64,000 bases of DNA from Mucilaginibacter ginsenosidivorax (GCF_007971525.1 NZ_CP042437.1:4898001-4962000), one strand, 5' to 3'; counted from the first letter of the stretch, positions 15,960-25,181 are shown. Program-made: numbers and translations. Notes: generated by a model from the sequence alone, not told the origin.

Positions 15960-17306
15960 TCAAACTGGTTTTGCGGGCGATTGCATCAAGAGTTCGGGAG
16001 AATTGCCAGCGGTTGGTGCCGGTTGACAATAATTAAGGCTGATAAAAAAGGTACTGCCCACCCCAGGTTCGCTCTTAAACCAAATGTTGCCGCCCTGTAA
16101 TTCTACAAAGTTTTTGCAAAGCACCAGGCCAAGGCCGGCTCCTTTTTCTTTGCCGGTACCATAGGTAACCTGTTCGCTTACTGAAAATAATTTAGCCTGT
16201 TTTTCAGCCGGAATTCCCGTACCATTGTCGGTTATCGCAATAGTGCATTTACCATTGCCCGTAGTAGCGTTTATAGTAACCTTACCGCCCGGGAAGGTAA
16301 ATTTAATTGCATTCATCACCACGTTCCTGACTACCAGTTGCAGCATGTCGGGGTCGGCGGCAACCCAAATGGCCTCGTCAATGTCATCCTGTAGTTCAAT
16401 CTGTTTCTCTACAGAAATGCTTTTTAATAGCTGTAATGTGCCGGCCAGTGTATGCCGCAGTTGTAGTGGCATCAACTGTACTTGTACACCTCCCATCTGG
16501 CTTTTTGTCCAGGAAAGTACATTGCCCAGCATTTGCGTAGTATCACGGGTACGGTTTAGGAGTTCATTTTCAATGTTCCGCCTTTCTGTTTCATCCAGTT
16601 TATAATAAGTAAGCAGTTCAAGGAAGCCCTGAACTGATGCTAAGGGTTCTTTGAGGTCATGCGCCAGTATGGATAGCAGTTTGTTTTTGGTTTCGTTACT
16701 GGCTGCGAGTTCCGAGGCTTCGTACTCGGCCCGGCGGCGTTCCTGGTGATAAGCGCTCCTGATAAAAGCAATTATAAAAAAAATGAGCCCGGCTATAATA
16801 ATGTAACTGTACCCAAAATCGGCAAAGCGGCTGTTTTTGTAAGGGTAGGTATCTTTTATCCAGTCGGGGTGGGTGGCTTCCCAATATATTAGCAGCAGTA
16901 TTACCAATATGTTTAACGGCAGCCATATGGCGTATTGCCTTTGCGGGATGATTGATACTGCTATGATAAATGACAACAGAAAAATGGCAAAAGTAGGCCC
17001 ATTAAGGCCCGAGTTATCATAGTAATTGGCTATCAGCATAAAGGTGTTGATAACCTGGAACGCCACAATTGCCAGGCTGAGCATTTTATAAAAACGGGAT
17101 ACATAATAAGCCGCAGCCACAACCAGCAATACCACAAACATAAGGCCTGCCAGCTTGGGCAAGCCGATAATATAATTAAAGGGGATGTTGAGTGCTAACC
17201 CGAACATTACAATAATACAAACCGAATGGAAGATGCGCCCTTCTAATGCAAAGTCGGGCTTATCGCCAATTAACTTATTCCACAGAGCATTCACCTTATA
17301 GTTCAT
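15960..17306 (-). CDS. Membrane sensor histidine kinase
   Basis: A 448-residue kinase, start ATG at 17306. There are six N-terminal membrane segments (about residues 26-185), then a short coiled coil (ERRRAEYEASELAASNETKNK), a HisKA domain with phospho-accepting His216 in LSILAHDLKEPLASVQGF, and an HATPase domain: N box NVVMNAIKFTFP, G1 ITDNGTGIP, G2 EKGAGLGLVLCKNF. No periplasmic sensing domain of note. It is an orphan, with no response regulator beside it, so its partner is elsewhere. Confidence 0.9.
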   Translation of the reverse strand: MNYKVNALWNKLIGDKPDFALEGRIFHSVCIIVMFGLALNIPFNYIIGLPKLAGLMFVVLLVVAAAYYVSRFYKMLSLAIVAFQVINTFMLIANYYDNSGLNGPTFAIFLLSFIIAVSIIPQRQYAIWLPLNILVILLLIYWEATHPDWIKDTYPYKNSRFADFGYSYIIIAGLIFFIIAFIRSAYHQERRRAEYEASELAASNETKNKLLSILAHDLKEPLASVQGFLELLTYYKLDETERRNIENELLNRTRDTTQMLGNVLSWTKSQMGGVQVQLMPLQLRHTLAGTLQLLKSISVEKQIELQDDIDEAIWVAADPDMLQLVVRNVVMNAIKFTFPGGKVTINATTGNGKCTIAITDNGTGIPAEKQAKLFSVSEQVTYGTGKEKGAGLGLVLCKNFVELQGGNIWFKSEPGVGSTFFISLNYCQPAPTAGNSPELLMQSPAKPV

Positions 17307-17494
17307 CAAACCTTACTGTTAAACGTAATTAACACGCCAAAGGTTGAGCGCATACAAGGCTGTTACCTTACCGGCACCCCAATTTACTTTTTTTAGTTGG
17401 ATGCCGGTTTGAATTAATAAGGAAAAGTTGATTTAATGCTTTAAAAAAATGTTTAGTGCTAAGTTTTTGGGACTATAAGATGAGGCGTGCGTTA

Positions 17495-18346
17495 TCAGTT
17501 TGCTCCGGCATCATGTAATACCTCTTTATTCATCCTGATGTACTCGGCATTGTTTTCGGCAGAAGCCAGTTTGAGCCCCTCATTGGCCGATACAATGGCC
17601 GATTTTTTATCGCCTGTTTTTAGTTGTAGCCTGGCCAGCCAGTATTTTATATTGTAGGCTGTTGGGTTGGTTTTATCTGCTTCCTGCATCCAGGTAAGCG
17701 CCTGGGCCAGGTTTCGGTTGTGGTTATAGCACCACACTGCCGACATGTAGTAAGGTTTCTTTTCGCCTTTCATGGCTTCCTGGATATTGGCCATAATGCG
17801 GTTATCAACATCGGTTTTTAAATGGATGTTGATGCCGGTGTTTTCCCATAATATTTGCAGCAAGCAGTCGTCTTGCTTAACATCTGCAAATTGGATGGTA
17901 AGGGTCTCTACTTTACTGGTAAGTTTTGTTGGTTTTACCTTAAAACGCAGCACATCCTGTTTTTGGTCATAAGCATAAGCGCCCCATTGGTTAATCGTTT
18001 TATTGAAAATAATTGTCCATTCGTCGGCGCCGGGTATACTAAAAAGCGAGTAGGAGCCGGGTGCAAGGGTATTCCCTTCTACCTGGACACTATCGGTAAG
18101 GGTTACTACAGTTGCATTATTGGCTCCGGTTCGCCAGACAATGCCGTAAGGTTCCATCCCGTTAAAAATTTTGCGGCCTTTGGTATTAGGCCGGTAGTAT
18201 TTTACCGATACGGTGCCAAGGCCAAAATCCTGTTCAATACGTTGTCCCAAACTTGCTGCGGGGATTTTAAAGGGTAATTCCTGCGCCAGGGCATCGTAAA
18301 AATGGAAGGTTATAAAAGTGAGCAGGCAAAGTAAGGTTGTTTTCAT
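17495..18346 (-). CDS. DUF2911 domain exported protein
   Basis: A 283-residue protein starting at the ATG at 18346, which gives a clean signal peptide ending DALAQ; upstream codons would add an improbable 43-residue leader. The DUF2911 domain (about residues 25-165) shows ASLGQRIEQDFGLGTVSVKYYRPNTKGR, WRTGANNATVVTLTDSV and PGSYSLFSIPGADEWTIIFN. The C-terminal part (about 180-280) is helical and TPR-like (ALTWMQEADKTNPTAYNIKYWLARL). The family is common in Bacteroidota and has no known reaction; a periplasmic location is expected. Confidence 0.85.
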   Translation of the reverse strand: MKTTLLCLLTFITFHFYDALAQELPFKIPAASLGQRIEQDFGLGTVSVKYYRPNTKGRKIFNGMEPYGIVWRTGANNATVVTLTDSVQVEGNTLAPGSYSLFSIPGADEWTIIFNKTINQWGAYAYDQKQDVLRFKVKPTKLTSKVETLTIQFADVKQDDCLLQILWENTGINIHLKTDVDNRIMANIQEAMKGEKKPYYMSAVWCYNHNRNLAQALTWMQEADKTNPTAYNIKYWLARLQLKTGDKKSAIVSANEGLKLASAENNAEYIRMNKEVLHDAGAN

Positions 18347-18722
18347 GGTTGGGTTATTGGCGGTTTTGGGAAAGTGGTGGTCGGCGTTCTTTACTATAAA
18401 ATTATTCTTTATTTTCAATAACGCCAAATAACAGCAATACAGTTGCAGGGCAAACGCATCTAATTGGGTTAACATAACTTAACATATTTCAAATAAAATA
18501 TTATAAGTACTTTATAGTGAATATTTTATATTTTATCATGGTTAACGCTAAACTGATAGCGCAATTTAGGCGCATCCCAATATTTGTGCCTGTTATTGAC
18601 CAATACAAGTCCCTTCGGTACCTCGCTCACATAACCTGGATCAGGCAATGAAAACAAGGTAGCGTTTGATGCTTATAGCTTCCCAACGACACAGGCTTGC
18701 GCGAGGGCCTGGTGGGACAATT

Positions 18723-19181
18723 TCAATTTGATACCGCTTGTTGTTTACGATACGGCGTTCCGCTACCCATACTTAAAAAAGCACGCAGGCTGCCTATAAA
18801 ATAATCCCAACCGGCTTCACATACGGTATAGCATTCAAAACTTTGGTTTAAGCCCTCGTGTAAAAAATTCAGGGTTGTACCCTGGTTATCGGCGCTTATG
18901 GTCCATATCAGTTTAGTGCCCACCCATTCTGCTTTGTTTTTTAAGGAAGCCATATCTATATGTGCTTTATCACATTGCCATACAACACGGCTATTGGGTA
19001 CTGCTTCAATGATACTGAAGGTTTTTTTTGTTTTTCCGAAGGCAATGTCATATTGGTCGCCGACGTGGGCGGTTGTACCTGTGAGGTCATCACTCCACCA
19101 ATCGGCAATGTGCCGGGTAATGGCGGCGTAAACTTCATTGGCGGGGTTGATTACGGTGATGGTTTTTTGATAATTGTTCAT
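18723..19181 (-). CDS. SRPBCC (AHSA1-like) domain protein
   Basis: A 152-residue START-like/SRPBCC protein: KTITVINPANEVYAAITRHIADWWS, then a strand-rich core with RVVWQCDKAH and TTLNFLHEGL, ending with GWDYFIGSLRAFL. Such proteins bind hydrophobic ligands in a cavity; the ligand is unknown. A paralogue lies 30 bases upstream and both face away from a GlxA-type regulator, so regulation by it is likely. Confidence 0.82.
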   Translation of the reverse strand: MNNYQKTITVINPANEVYAAITRHIADWWSDDLTGTTAHVGDQYDIAFGKTKKTFSIIEAVPNSRVVWQCDKAHIDMASLKNKAEWVGTKLIWTISADNQGTTLNFLHEGLNQSFECYTVCEAGWDYFIGSLRAFLSMGSGTPYRKQQAVSN

Positions 19182-19211
19182 GGTGTTTTTAACATGATAT
19201 GCTTTATCAGT

Positions 19212-19703
19212 TTATTTTTTTTCGGCCAGGAATTGCTCTTCATCTGCTGTTCTTGCAGTACCGGCGGCATTGGGCAAACCTTTACCCGTGCTGATTAGGC
19301 TGGCCAGGCTGTTTTGAATGTAATTGGTCCATGCCCCCCGGCAAATTTCGAAACATTCATATTCGGGCACCAGGCCATGATGGGTGAAAACAATTTGCGT
19401 TTTGCCATTTTGTTCCGAAATATCGAAGCTGATTTTTGTGCCTTTCCATTCGGTTTTATCCTGGGTAAACTTAAAATAGTTATCCAGCACCAGCCAAACT
19501 ACTTTTTGGTTGGGGATAACTTCTATTAGCTTTATTTTACAGGTATGGATGTCTTCAAAATGGTAATTAAATTCATCATCCAGTTTGCTGGTGCCGCCTT
19601 CAATTTCTTCCGACCACCATCCGCGTACGTTGTTGATGGCATCAAATGCTTCCCTGGGGGTTTGGTTAACCAACAGCGTGGTTGTAAAATCTGGTGTTGT
19701 CAT
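19212..19703 (-). CDS. SRPBCC (AHSA1-like) domain protein
   Basis: A 163-residue SRPBCC protein; the ATG at 19703 gives the expected N-terminus MTTPDFTTTLLVNQTPREAFDAI. It shares NVRGWWSEEIEG, KVVWLVLDNYF, TQIVFTHHGLVPEYECFEICRGAW and a charged C-terminus with the downstream paralogue. It is divergent from the regulator at 19842. A TAnnTTTG promoter element lies at 19740-19747, about 37 bases upstream. Confidence 0.83.
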   Translation of the reverse strand: MTTPDFTTTLLVNQTPREAFDAINNVRGWWSEEIEGGTSKLDDEFNYHFEDIHTCKIKLIEVIPNQKVVWLVLDNYFKFTQDKTEWKGTKISFDISEQNGKTQIVFTHHGLVPEYECFEICRGAWTNYIQNSLASLISTGKGLPNAAGTARTADEEQFLAEKK

Positions 19704-19739
19704 TTTTATCAGTTTTGGGTTTGATTGGGAATTGTATGA

Positions 19740-19747
19740 CAAATTTA
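19740..19747 (-). promoter_or_regulatory. Bacteroidetes -7 promoter element (TAAATTTG)
   Basis: Exact match to TAnnTTTG on the minus strand, 37 bases before the SRPBCC start at 19703. No clear -33 element was identified. Confidence 0.5.
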
Positions 19748-19841
19748 ATGTCTTGATAGCATAAACACAGGGTGTAATATGGACATGTTGACGGGTTGAT
19801 TTGGACACGATGGTTGGCTATCTTTATTAAAAAAAATCGCC

Positions 19842-20813
19842 ATGAAGCAAGTGCTCATTTTAGTTCCCAAAGGCTACGCCAACCTGGCCAGCGTGGTAGG
19901 TACTTTTCAAATACTTAACCGTGCCAATGGCTATTGGCAGCAAATGGGGCATAGGCCTATGATGGAGGTGCGCATAGCCGGATTTGAAACCGAATTAAAA
20001 CTGGATGGAGGTTTCTTTTCTATTTTTCCGGTAGATATTAATGAAATATCAAAGGCCGACCTGCTCATCATCCCATCTGTCTCGCATGAGTACGACAGGG
20101 TACTTAAAGAAAATGCCGCGCTCATAAGTTGGATTGGCGAGCAATATAAGTTGGGGGCCGAGATAGCGAGCATTTGTACCGGCGCGTTTTTATTGGCGGC
20201 TACCGGGCTGCTCGATGGTAAAACATGCTCTACCCATTGGAACGCAGCAACTGCTTTTAAGCGGCTTTTCCCGAGCATCGAATTGCATACCGATAAATTG
20301 CTTACGGTTGAGCAGGGTATTTATACCAATGGCGGTGCCTACTCTTTTTTGAACCTGGTACTTTTCCTGGTTGAGAAATATTTTGACAGGCAAACGGCTA
20401 TTTACTGCTCCAAAGTATTCCAGATTGATATGGACCGGACATCGCAATCGCCTTTCAGTATTTTTCAGGCACAAAAAAATCATGGCGATGAGCTGATTGG
20501 CAAGGCCCAGAGTTTTATAGAAGAAAACTTACGGGAAAAAATATCCTTTGAAGGGTTGGCCTCTAACCTGGCCATCAGCCGCCGGAATTTCGACAGGCGT
20601 TTTATTAAAGCCACCGGGAATACCCCGGTTGAGTACTTGCAGCGTGTAAAAGTAGAAGTGGCCAAAAGTACCCTTGAAAAAGGCCGCAAAAGCATTTTTG
20701 AGGTAATGGATCAGGTTGGCTATGCCGATGATAAAGCATTCAGGGAAGTTTTTAAAAAGATAACGGGACTATCGCCGTTGGATTACAGGGCTAAGTATAA
20801 CAGGGAAGGGTAG
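19842..20813 (+). CDS. GlxA-type transcriptional regulator (DJ-1/PfpI domain plus AraC HTH)
   Basis: A 323-residue regulator. The N-terminal DJ-1/PfpI-like domain (about 1-195) keeps the Cys elbow AEIASICTGAFLLAATGLLDG and THWNAA. The C-terminal AraC domain (about 220-320) has FEGLASNLAISRRNFDRRF and a second HTH VGYADDKAFREVFKKITGLSPLDYR. Divergent from two SRPBCC genes across a 138-base intergenic region, it is probably their regulator. The ligand is unknown. A near-match promoter element TATCTTTA sits about 20 bases upstream. Confidence 0.9.
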   Translation: MKQVLILVPKGYANLASVVGTFQILNRANGYWQQMGHRPMMEVRIAGFETELKLDGGFFSIFPVDINEISKADLLIIPSVSHEYDRVLKENAALISWIGEQYKLGAEIASICTGAFLLAATGLLDGKTCSTHWNAATAFKRLFPSIELHTDKLLTVEQGIYTNGGAYSFLNLVLFLVEKYFDRQTAIYCSKVFQIDMDRTSQSPFSIFQAQKNHGDELIGKAQSFIEENLREKISFEGLASNLAISRRNFDRRFIKATGNTPVEYLQRVKVEVAKSTLEKGRKSIFEVMDQVGYADDKAFREVFKKITGLSPLDYRAKYNREG

Positions 20814-20915
20814 GGGTAAATTGGTGGATAATATATTAGAATTTTTGGCAGCCGTAAACTGAAAATTTTTCACCGGATATGAATTTTTTTCAGTTTTTTA
20901 CCCCCTGTTAGCCTC

Positions 20916-20931
20916 TGGCATTTTAGTTGCT
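20916..20931 (+). promoter_or_regulatory. Sigma-54-like -24/-12 promoter upstream of hsp20
   Basis: TGGCATTTTAGTTGCT keeps the invariant GG and GC dinucleotides with correct spacing for the TGGCAC-N5-TTGCW consensus. The expected start of transcription falls near 20942, about 70 bases before the Hsp20 ATG. Confidence 0.5.
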
Positions 20932-20941
20932 GAGTTATTAT

Positions 20942-20958
20942 CAGAACACGAAGTTCTG
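20942..20958 (+). promoter_or_regulatory. Inverted repeat at the predicted hsp20 transcription start
   Basis: CAGAAC-ACGAA-GTTCTG is a perfect 6-bp inverted repeat with a 5-base spacer at the predicted +1 region; it could be an operator or a small leader hairpin. Confidence 0.4.
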
Positions 20959-21010
20959 GAGTTTAATTAATTATAAGTTCAATCATTAAATTTATTTAGG
21001 AGGACAACCC

Positions 21011-21451
21011 ATGACATTGGTTAAATTTAATCCCGAAAAAAGGAGCAACTCATTACTGCCAGGTTTTAATGACGTTTTTGACTCTATTTTTAACGACACC
21101 TTTTTTAACGACCACATGATAGCCCGCGTACCGGCTGCCAACATCAGCGAAACCGCCGAAAACTTTCACATTGAACTGGCTGCGCCCGGCTTAAAAAAGG
21201 AAGACTTTAAACTAAACCTTGACCGCAACGTGCTAAGCATCTCTGTTGAACAAGTAACAGAAAACAACAGTGATAAAAAGAATTACAGCAAACGCGAGTA
21301 CAGTTATAATTCGTTTGTGCGTTCATTCACGCTGCCCGATAGCGCAGACGACAACCGTATTGAAGCTGCTTATACCGATGGCGTACTGAAGGTAAACATT
21401 GCCAAAAAAGAAGAAGCCAAAACTGTAAGCAGGCAAATTGAAATTAAATAA
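21011..21451 (+). CDS. Small heat-shock protein (Hsp20/alpha-crystallin family)
   Basis: A 146-residue chaperone that holds unfolding proteins. The N-terminal arm (LLPGFNDVFDSIFNDTFF) precedes an alpha-crystallin domain (about 40-135) with the signatures ELAAPGLKKEDFKLNLD, RSFTLPDSADDNRIEAAYTDGVLKVNIAKKEE and a short tail ending in IEIK. A strong Shine-Dalgarno AGGAGG (20998-21003) is spaced 7 bases from the ATG, unusual for this phylum and suggesting high translation. A sigma-54-like promoter and an inverted repeat lie upstream. Confidence 0.93.
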   Translation: MTLVKFNPEKRSNSLLPGFNDVFDSIFNDTFFNDHMIARVPAANISETAENFHIELAAPGLKKEDFKLNLDRNVLSISVEQVTENNSDKKNYSKREYSYNSFVRSFTLPDSADDNRIEAAYTDGVLKVNIAKKEEAKTVSRQIEIK

Positions 21452-21470
21452 TCGGCGTGATAAATAATAG

Positions 21471-21502
21471 TTTAAGAGCCTCCTGGATAAGGGGGCTTTT
21501 TT
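21471..21502 (+). terminator. Intrinsic terminator after hsp20
   Basis: AGAGCCTCCT and AGGGGGCT pair imperfectly around GGATA and are followed by a T run. Confidence 0.65.
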
Positions 21503-21565
21503 ATTTAAAAACAAAGCCCGCAAAAGCTAATCTGCAGGCTTTGTAGTAACACCACACCGCAAGTC

Positions 21566-23149
21566 TTAGTACGTGTAAGCCAGTTCGGTTACATTATCTT
21601 CGTTACCAGAAGGTAATTGTTTTAACTTGCCGGATGCCAGCTCAAATTCAATGTTAGTCCTTACGGTATCATTATAATTGAGTTCGCATTTCTCTTTTGT
21701 ACCACTGTCAAACGTAACCGTGTTTGACCATCCTGTACTGCCGCAGGTACGATCCCACCAGTTGGAGAAGGCAAGGGTTGGCTTTACTACGGTACCATCT
21801 TTGCCCTGGCCACCATCAGTATATTTGGCGTGCAGGTGGCCATGAAAATGCCGGCAGTTACTGTGATCGTTATCTACATCAATAACAGTTTCAACTATGG
21901 CAATTTTTTCATTCGGGTCAACCTTTACGGTTAATGTGTAAAACATTGCGGGGCTATAGCCATCGTAGCTTGAAGCAACCGAAGCTTTTATATTAAATTT
22001 AAAAGGGTGCAATTTTAAAGCCGGAACAATTTTATCTTCCTGAACCTGGATAATGGCGTTACTGAGGTCCCTGATAAAGTCCGGCTTTGCAACTTCTTCC
22101 TCGCTTATTTTCGACAGCTTGTTTACCCAATCGTTGGCAAATGTCCTTGCTTCTTTAAGTTTATCGGTCCTTTGCTGTTTGTCGTCCAGGTGCCATTGCC
22201 TAACCAGTTTGTTATCCAGGTTCTCGATGCTTTCTTTGGTGAAATTGGCCATCCATTCTACACGTTCGTAATTTGCGCTATGCAAATCAAGCTGGGCGGG
22301 TGTAATGGTGCTATCAAACAGTTTTACATCCTCGTTATTCACGTTTTTAGCAAAGTCGGCAAGGTGCATCCAACTGGTAAGGGTTACTTCGGTTAGGATT
22401 GCCAGTTTAGGCGTATCCTGCGCCCTGATTTTGGCAACAGCCTCGGCCATTTCTTTTATCGATGAGCCGCCGGATATATCGGTGCCCATGGTATTCACCA
22501 TAACAGACATGTTGTATTTGGCTTGTGACCGTTGCAAATCGCTTTCAAAACTGCCTTTTGCATCCAAAAGCGAGTTGTATGATGCACTAACCGCAAGGTC
22601 CATCTTAACTTTATCGGCCATGCTGCTGGCATCAATTTTTACCTCGCCGTAAAGCTCGGTGGTTAGCTGGTAGGCAGATATATAAACCGTGCCGTACTTG
22701 GCTATAAATTGTTTGGCGTTAGTTTTTAACAGGGCAATGGCATCGGCAGTTAATTTGGCATCGCTGTTAAGGTGCACCCGCCCGTATGATTTGCGGAAAA
22801 ACGCCACATAGCTTGAAGAAGTTTCTGATATGCTGATATTTTTAACATAGCTGGCCGCTACCGAACCAGATGCCGCACCATATGAGCCGGTAATTTCGGC
22901 AGATGCGCGCTGTAATTCGTCTCGTTTGTATACATTGGTACATGCGGCTACTTTGTACCGTGTTTCGGGGCTGGCAGGATCTGATGGTTTAATGGTGCTC
23001 CACTCAATAGGCGAAGCTAAAAGGCCAAGGTTTACTACAGTTTGTACCCCCCTGAAAGCCCCGGCGCCTTTTTCGACAGAAAAATTCTTTCCTGTTGCAA
23101 TAGCATACTGATGAATATCGTTCAGATTGCTGTTCTCTTCGTTTGTCAT
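21566..23149 (-). CDS. MACPF-like protein, candidate pore-former
   Basis: A 527-residue protein without a signal peptide. The region about 85-170 recalls the MACPF/perforin core: alternating small-residue stretches (GAASGSVAASYVKNIS), then VAFFRKSYGRVHL, then QFIAKYGTVYISAY (148-160), which resembles the MACPF signature [Y/W]GTHY. The following Gly-Gly of the signature is missing. The middle is helical with many Lys/Asp; the C-terminal 130 residues are beta-rich with Cys and His residues (HSNCRHFHGHLH, DRTCGSTGW). The gene stands alone and its N-terminus suggests cytoplasmic storage or non-classical release. An unrelated all-beta/alpha protein is possible. Confidence 0.5.
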   Translation of the reverse strand: MTNEENSNLNDIHQYAIATGKNFSVEKGAGAFRGVQTVVNLGLLASPIEWSTIKPSDPASPETRYKVAACTNVYKRDELQRASAEITGSYGAASGSVAASYVKNISISETSSSYVAFFRKSYGRVHLNSDAKLTADAIALLKTNAKQFIAKYGTVYISAYQLTTELYGEVKIDASSMADKVKMDLAVSASYNSLLDAKGSFESDLQRSQAKYNMSVMVNTMGTDISGGSSIKEMAEAVAKIRAQDTPKLAILTEVTLTSWMHLADFAKNVNNEDVKLFDSTITPAQLDLHSANYERVEWMANFTKESIENLDNKLVRQWHLDDKQQRTDKLKEARTFANDWVNKLSKISEEEVAKPDFIRDLSNAIIQVQEDKIVPALKLHPFKFNIKASVASSYDGYSPAMFYTLTVKVDPNEKIAIVETVIDVDNDHSNCRHFHGHLHAKYTDGGQGKDGTVVKPTLAFSNWWDRTCGSTGWSNTVTFDSGTKEKCELNYNDTVRTNIEFELASGKLKQLPSGNEDNVTELAYTY

Positions 23150-23351
23150 TTTTTTGATGTGTTAAGTGTTTAAAATATTTTTTTGATTCAGGATATTGGT
23201 GATCGCCGACGATGTAAAAGTATAAAGCAGGCCAGATGCCGATATGGCGATTTAGCGGGTATTTATGAGGTGATATTTACCTTTTATTGGGGGGAATAAA
23301 CAGGGGATAAAGATGGCTGCGGAGAGCAAATTACACTTTAAAACGGCAATA

Positions 23352-23385
23352 AAAAAACCTTTAGAGTTGGGTCTAAAGGCTTTTC
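23352..23385 (-). terminator. Possible intrinsic terminator
   Basis: CCTTTAGA and TCTAAAGG form a hairpin; on the minus strand it is followed by seven T. It lies in the gene-free stretch 23150-23429, which otherwise shows nothing recognisable. Confidence 0.5.
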
Positions 23386-23429
23386 TCTGCTATATATTTT
23401 CGAACTTTACGCTATAATAACTACAGCAC

Positions 23430-23774
23430 ATGGATACTCCAGAGTTAACAGTAATTGATATTGCACAAACGGCTGCAACCAACAGCACATACACCAATAT
23501 TCCGGTTGCGCTGGTGAATGACCATGTGGTGAGGATGAGCATTATGACGGAACCTTATTTCTGGCACTTCCACCCGGATTCTGACGAAAGTTTTCTGATC
23601 ATTGAAGGCTCGGTATTTATCGACCTGGAAGATCGAACTATAGAGTTGCTGCCCAATCAGTTATTTACCATTCCCAAAAATGTGAAACACCGCACCCGGC
23701 CAAACGGAAACCGGTCTGTTAACCTCACCTTTGAAAGTGCCGGAATGACTACCGTGCGATTGACTGACCGGTAA
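23430..23774 (+). CDS. Small cupin-domain protein
   Basis: A 114-residue single cupin. Motif 1 is HFHPDSDESFLIIEG (metal-binding His and Glu) and motif 2 is LLPNQLFTIPKNVKHRT, the conserved metal site of cupins. Family members range from isomerases and dioxygenases to sugar-binding proteins, so substrate cannot be set. The gene stops two bases before the convergent dipeptidase stop. Confidence 0.85.
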   Translation: MDTPELTVIDIAQTAATNSTYTNIPVALVNDHVVRMSIMTEPYFWHFHPDSDESFLIIEGSVFIDLEDRTIELLPNQLFTIPKNVKHRTRPNGNRSVNLTFESAGMTTVRLTDR

Positions 23775-23776
23775 CA

Positions 23777-25036
23777 TTAACGGTTACCTGCCGTGGCCGC
23801 ATCAAATACGCGGCAAAAGTTGCCGCCACCTATCTTGCCAATTTCATCTGCGTTAAAACCGGTATTTAGCATTGCCTCTACTACGGTGTAATAGAACCCT
23901 GTGTTTTGGTCCGGCCAGGTTTGGTTGGTACCTCCGTCAATTTTGCCACCATTTGGGCCGCCATTAGCGCCATCACGGGGTTTATCGCCCGGAGGAGGGC
24001 CATCAGGCCGGTTGCCAGGCATGCCACCGGGTGGCGGGCCTGGCTCGCCCGGTTTGGGACCGAAAGCGGCTCCCGCTGGCCTGTATGCCGGGGTTAGTTT
24101 GGTATCTGTACCTATGCAAACATGATCTATCCCTACAACATCAACCAACGCCCTGATATTTTGGGCATACTCCAATGCCGAGCCGGCCAGGTGCGTCCAT
24201 ACGCCGATAACACCTCCTGTATCTGCTACAATTTTAGCCTGATCTTTGCTGATGAGCCGGGGGCGCATCATGCGGGCCATGTTCTCGTTTTGCCCCAATT
24301 GGGTATCAAGGCCGGTGTGCGAAATAATTACCGGGTGTTTAGCCACTTTAAGAGCCGCGGCCACTGTTTCGGCGCTGGCATGCCCAAGGTCGACAAGGAT
24401 GCCCAATCGGTTGCATTCGCGGATAACATCGGCACCGAAAGTGGTAAGGCCGCCCCAGCGTGCGGGATTGGTGAAAACGTCGCCCAGGGGTACAGATGCA
24501 TCGCTGTCATGCAATAGCGTCAGGTGTCGCAGGCCACGGTTATAGGCTTCTTCAAGCCGTTCGATACGTCCTTCCAGAAAATGACCGCCCTCAACCGATT
24601 GGATGACTGTGGGCTGGTGTTTTTTATGGGCCGTGTTAAGGTCGGCCATGTTCAGTGAGCGCTTCATGCCGTTACGGGCCAACTGCCGGTTCATGGAAGC
24701 CAGTCCGTTTTTAAACCGTTCGTAGGCATCGCCTGGGTTTTGCAGTTTTTGATAATCTACAGCGAATGTCATGCAGATGGCCGCTAAACCCGACTTTTTC
24801 ATTTCGCCCGCCAGGTTGATATCCGGACCGGGTACTTCAGCGGCAGTTAGTGGCACGTCGATATGGTTGTGCGTATCTATGCCCAGGGTATCGGCTACTA
24901 TTTTGGCTACGCGAGGGTCTACCTCATCAATTGCCCAGGCAGCCAGCGGGTTTAGCATTATAGCTGTACCGGCCCCGGCAAGAGTAACCGCAGCCAGGAA
25001 TTCGCGCCGCGACCATGTTGGTTGAAACTTCTTCAT
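23777..25036 (-). CDS. Tat-exported M19-family dipeptidase
   Basis: A 419-residue zinc peptidase of the renal-dipeptidase family. Start at 25036 gives a twin-arginine signal (WSRREFLAAVTLAGAG); an earlier start would hide it. Metal and active-site stretches are visible: THNHID near the mature N-terminus, SVEGGHF (bridging Glu), LTLLHDSD, LVDLGHAS and VIISHTG, and later CIGTDTK. A Pro/Gly-rich insert of about 55 residues (GPKPGEPGPPPGG and following) interrupts the C-terminal third and is unusual. It would cleave dipeptides in the periplasm. Confidence 0.87.
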   Translation of the reverse strand: MKKFQPTWSRREFLAAVTLAGAGTAIMLNPLAAWAIDEVDPRVAKIVADTLGIDTHNHIDVPLTAAEVPGPDINLAGEMKKSGLAAICMTFAVDYQKLQNPGDAYERFKNGLASMNRQLARNGMKRSLNMADLNTAHKKHQPTVIQSVEGGHFLEGRIERLEEAYNRGLRHLTLLHDSDASVPLGDVFTNPARWGGLTTFGADVIRECNRLGILVDLGHASAETVAAALKVAKHPVIISHTGLDTQLGQNENMARMMRPRLISKDQAKIVADTGGVIGVWTHLAGSALEYAQNIRALVDVVGIDHVCIGTDTKLTPAYRPAGAAFGPKPGEPGPPPGGMPGNRPDGPPPGDKPRDGANGGPNGGKIDGGTNQTWPDQNTGFYYTVVEAMLNTGFNADEIGKIGGGNFCRVFDAATAGNR

Positions 25037-25181
25037 GATTTTAAAATTACAGGATAGCTGTTTTATATCGTTTAAAGGTAGCAACTACCCGGAGTATCGC
25101 CTCCTGTAATCGTCGTTTGGCCGGGATGAATAGACGAATTGGCGGATAGAGCCGATGAGGGGGGGAAAGAAGGTACTAAAC

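Noticed and set aside
18480..18722. A gene or structured RNA in the A/T-rich spacer after DUF2911
   Set aside because: Only a loose A/T-rich inverted repeat is visible; no open frame or known RNA motif.
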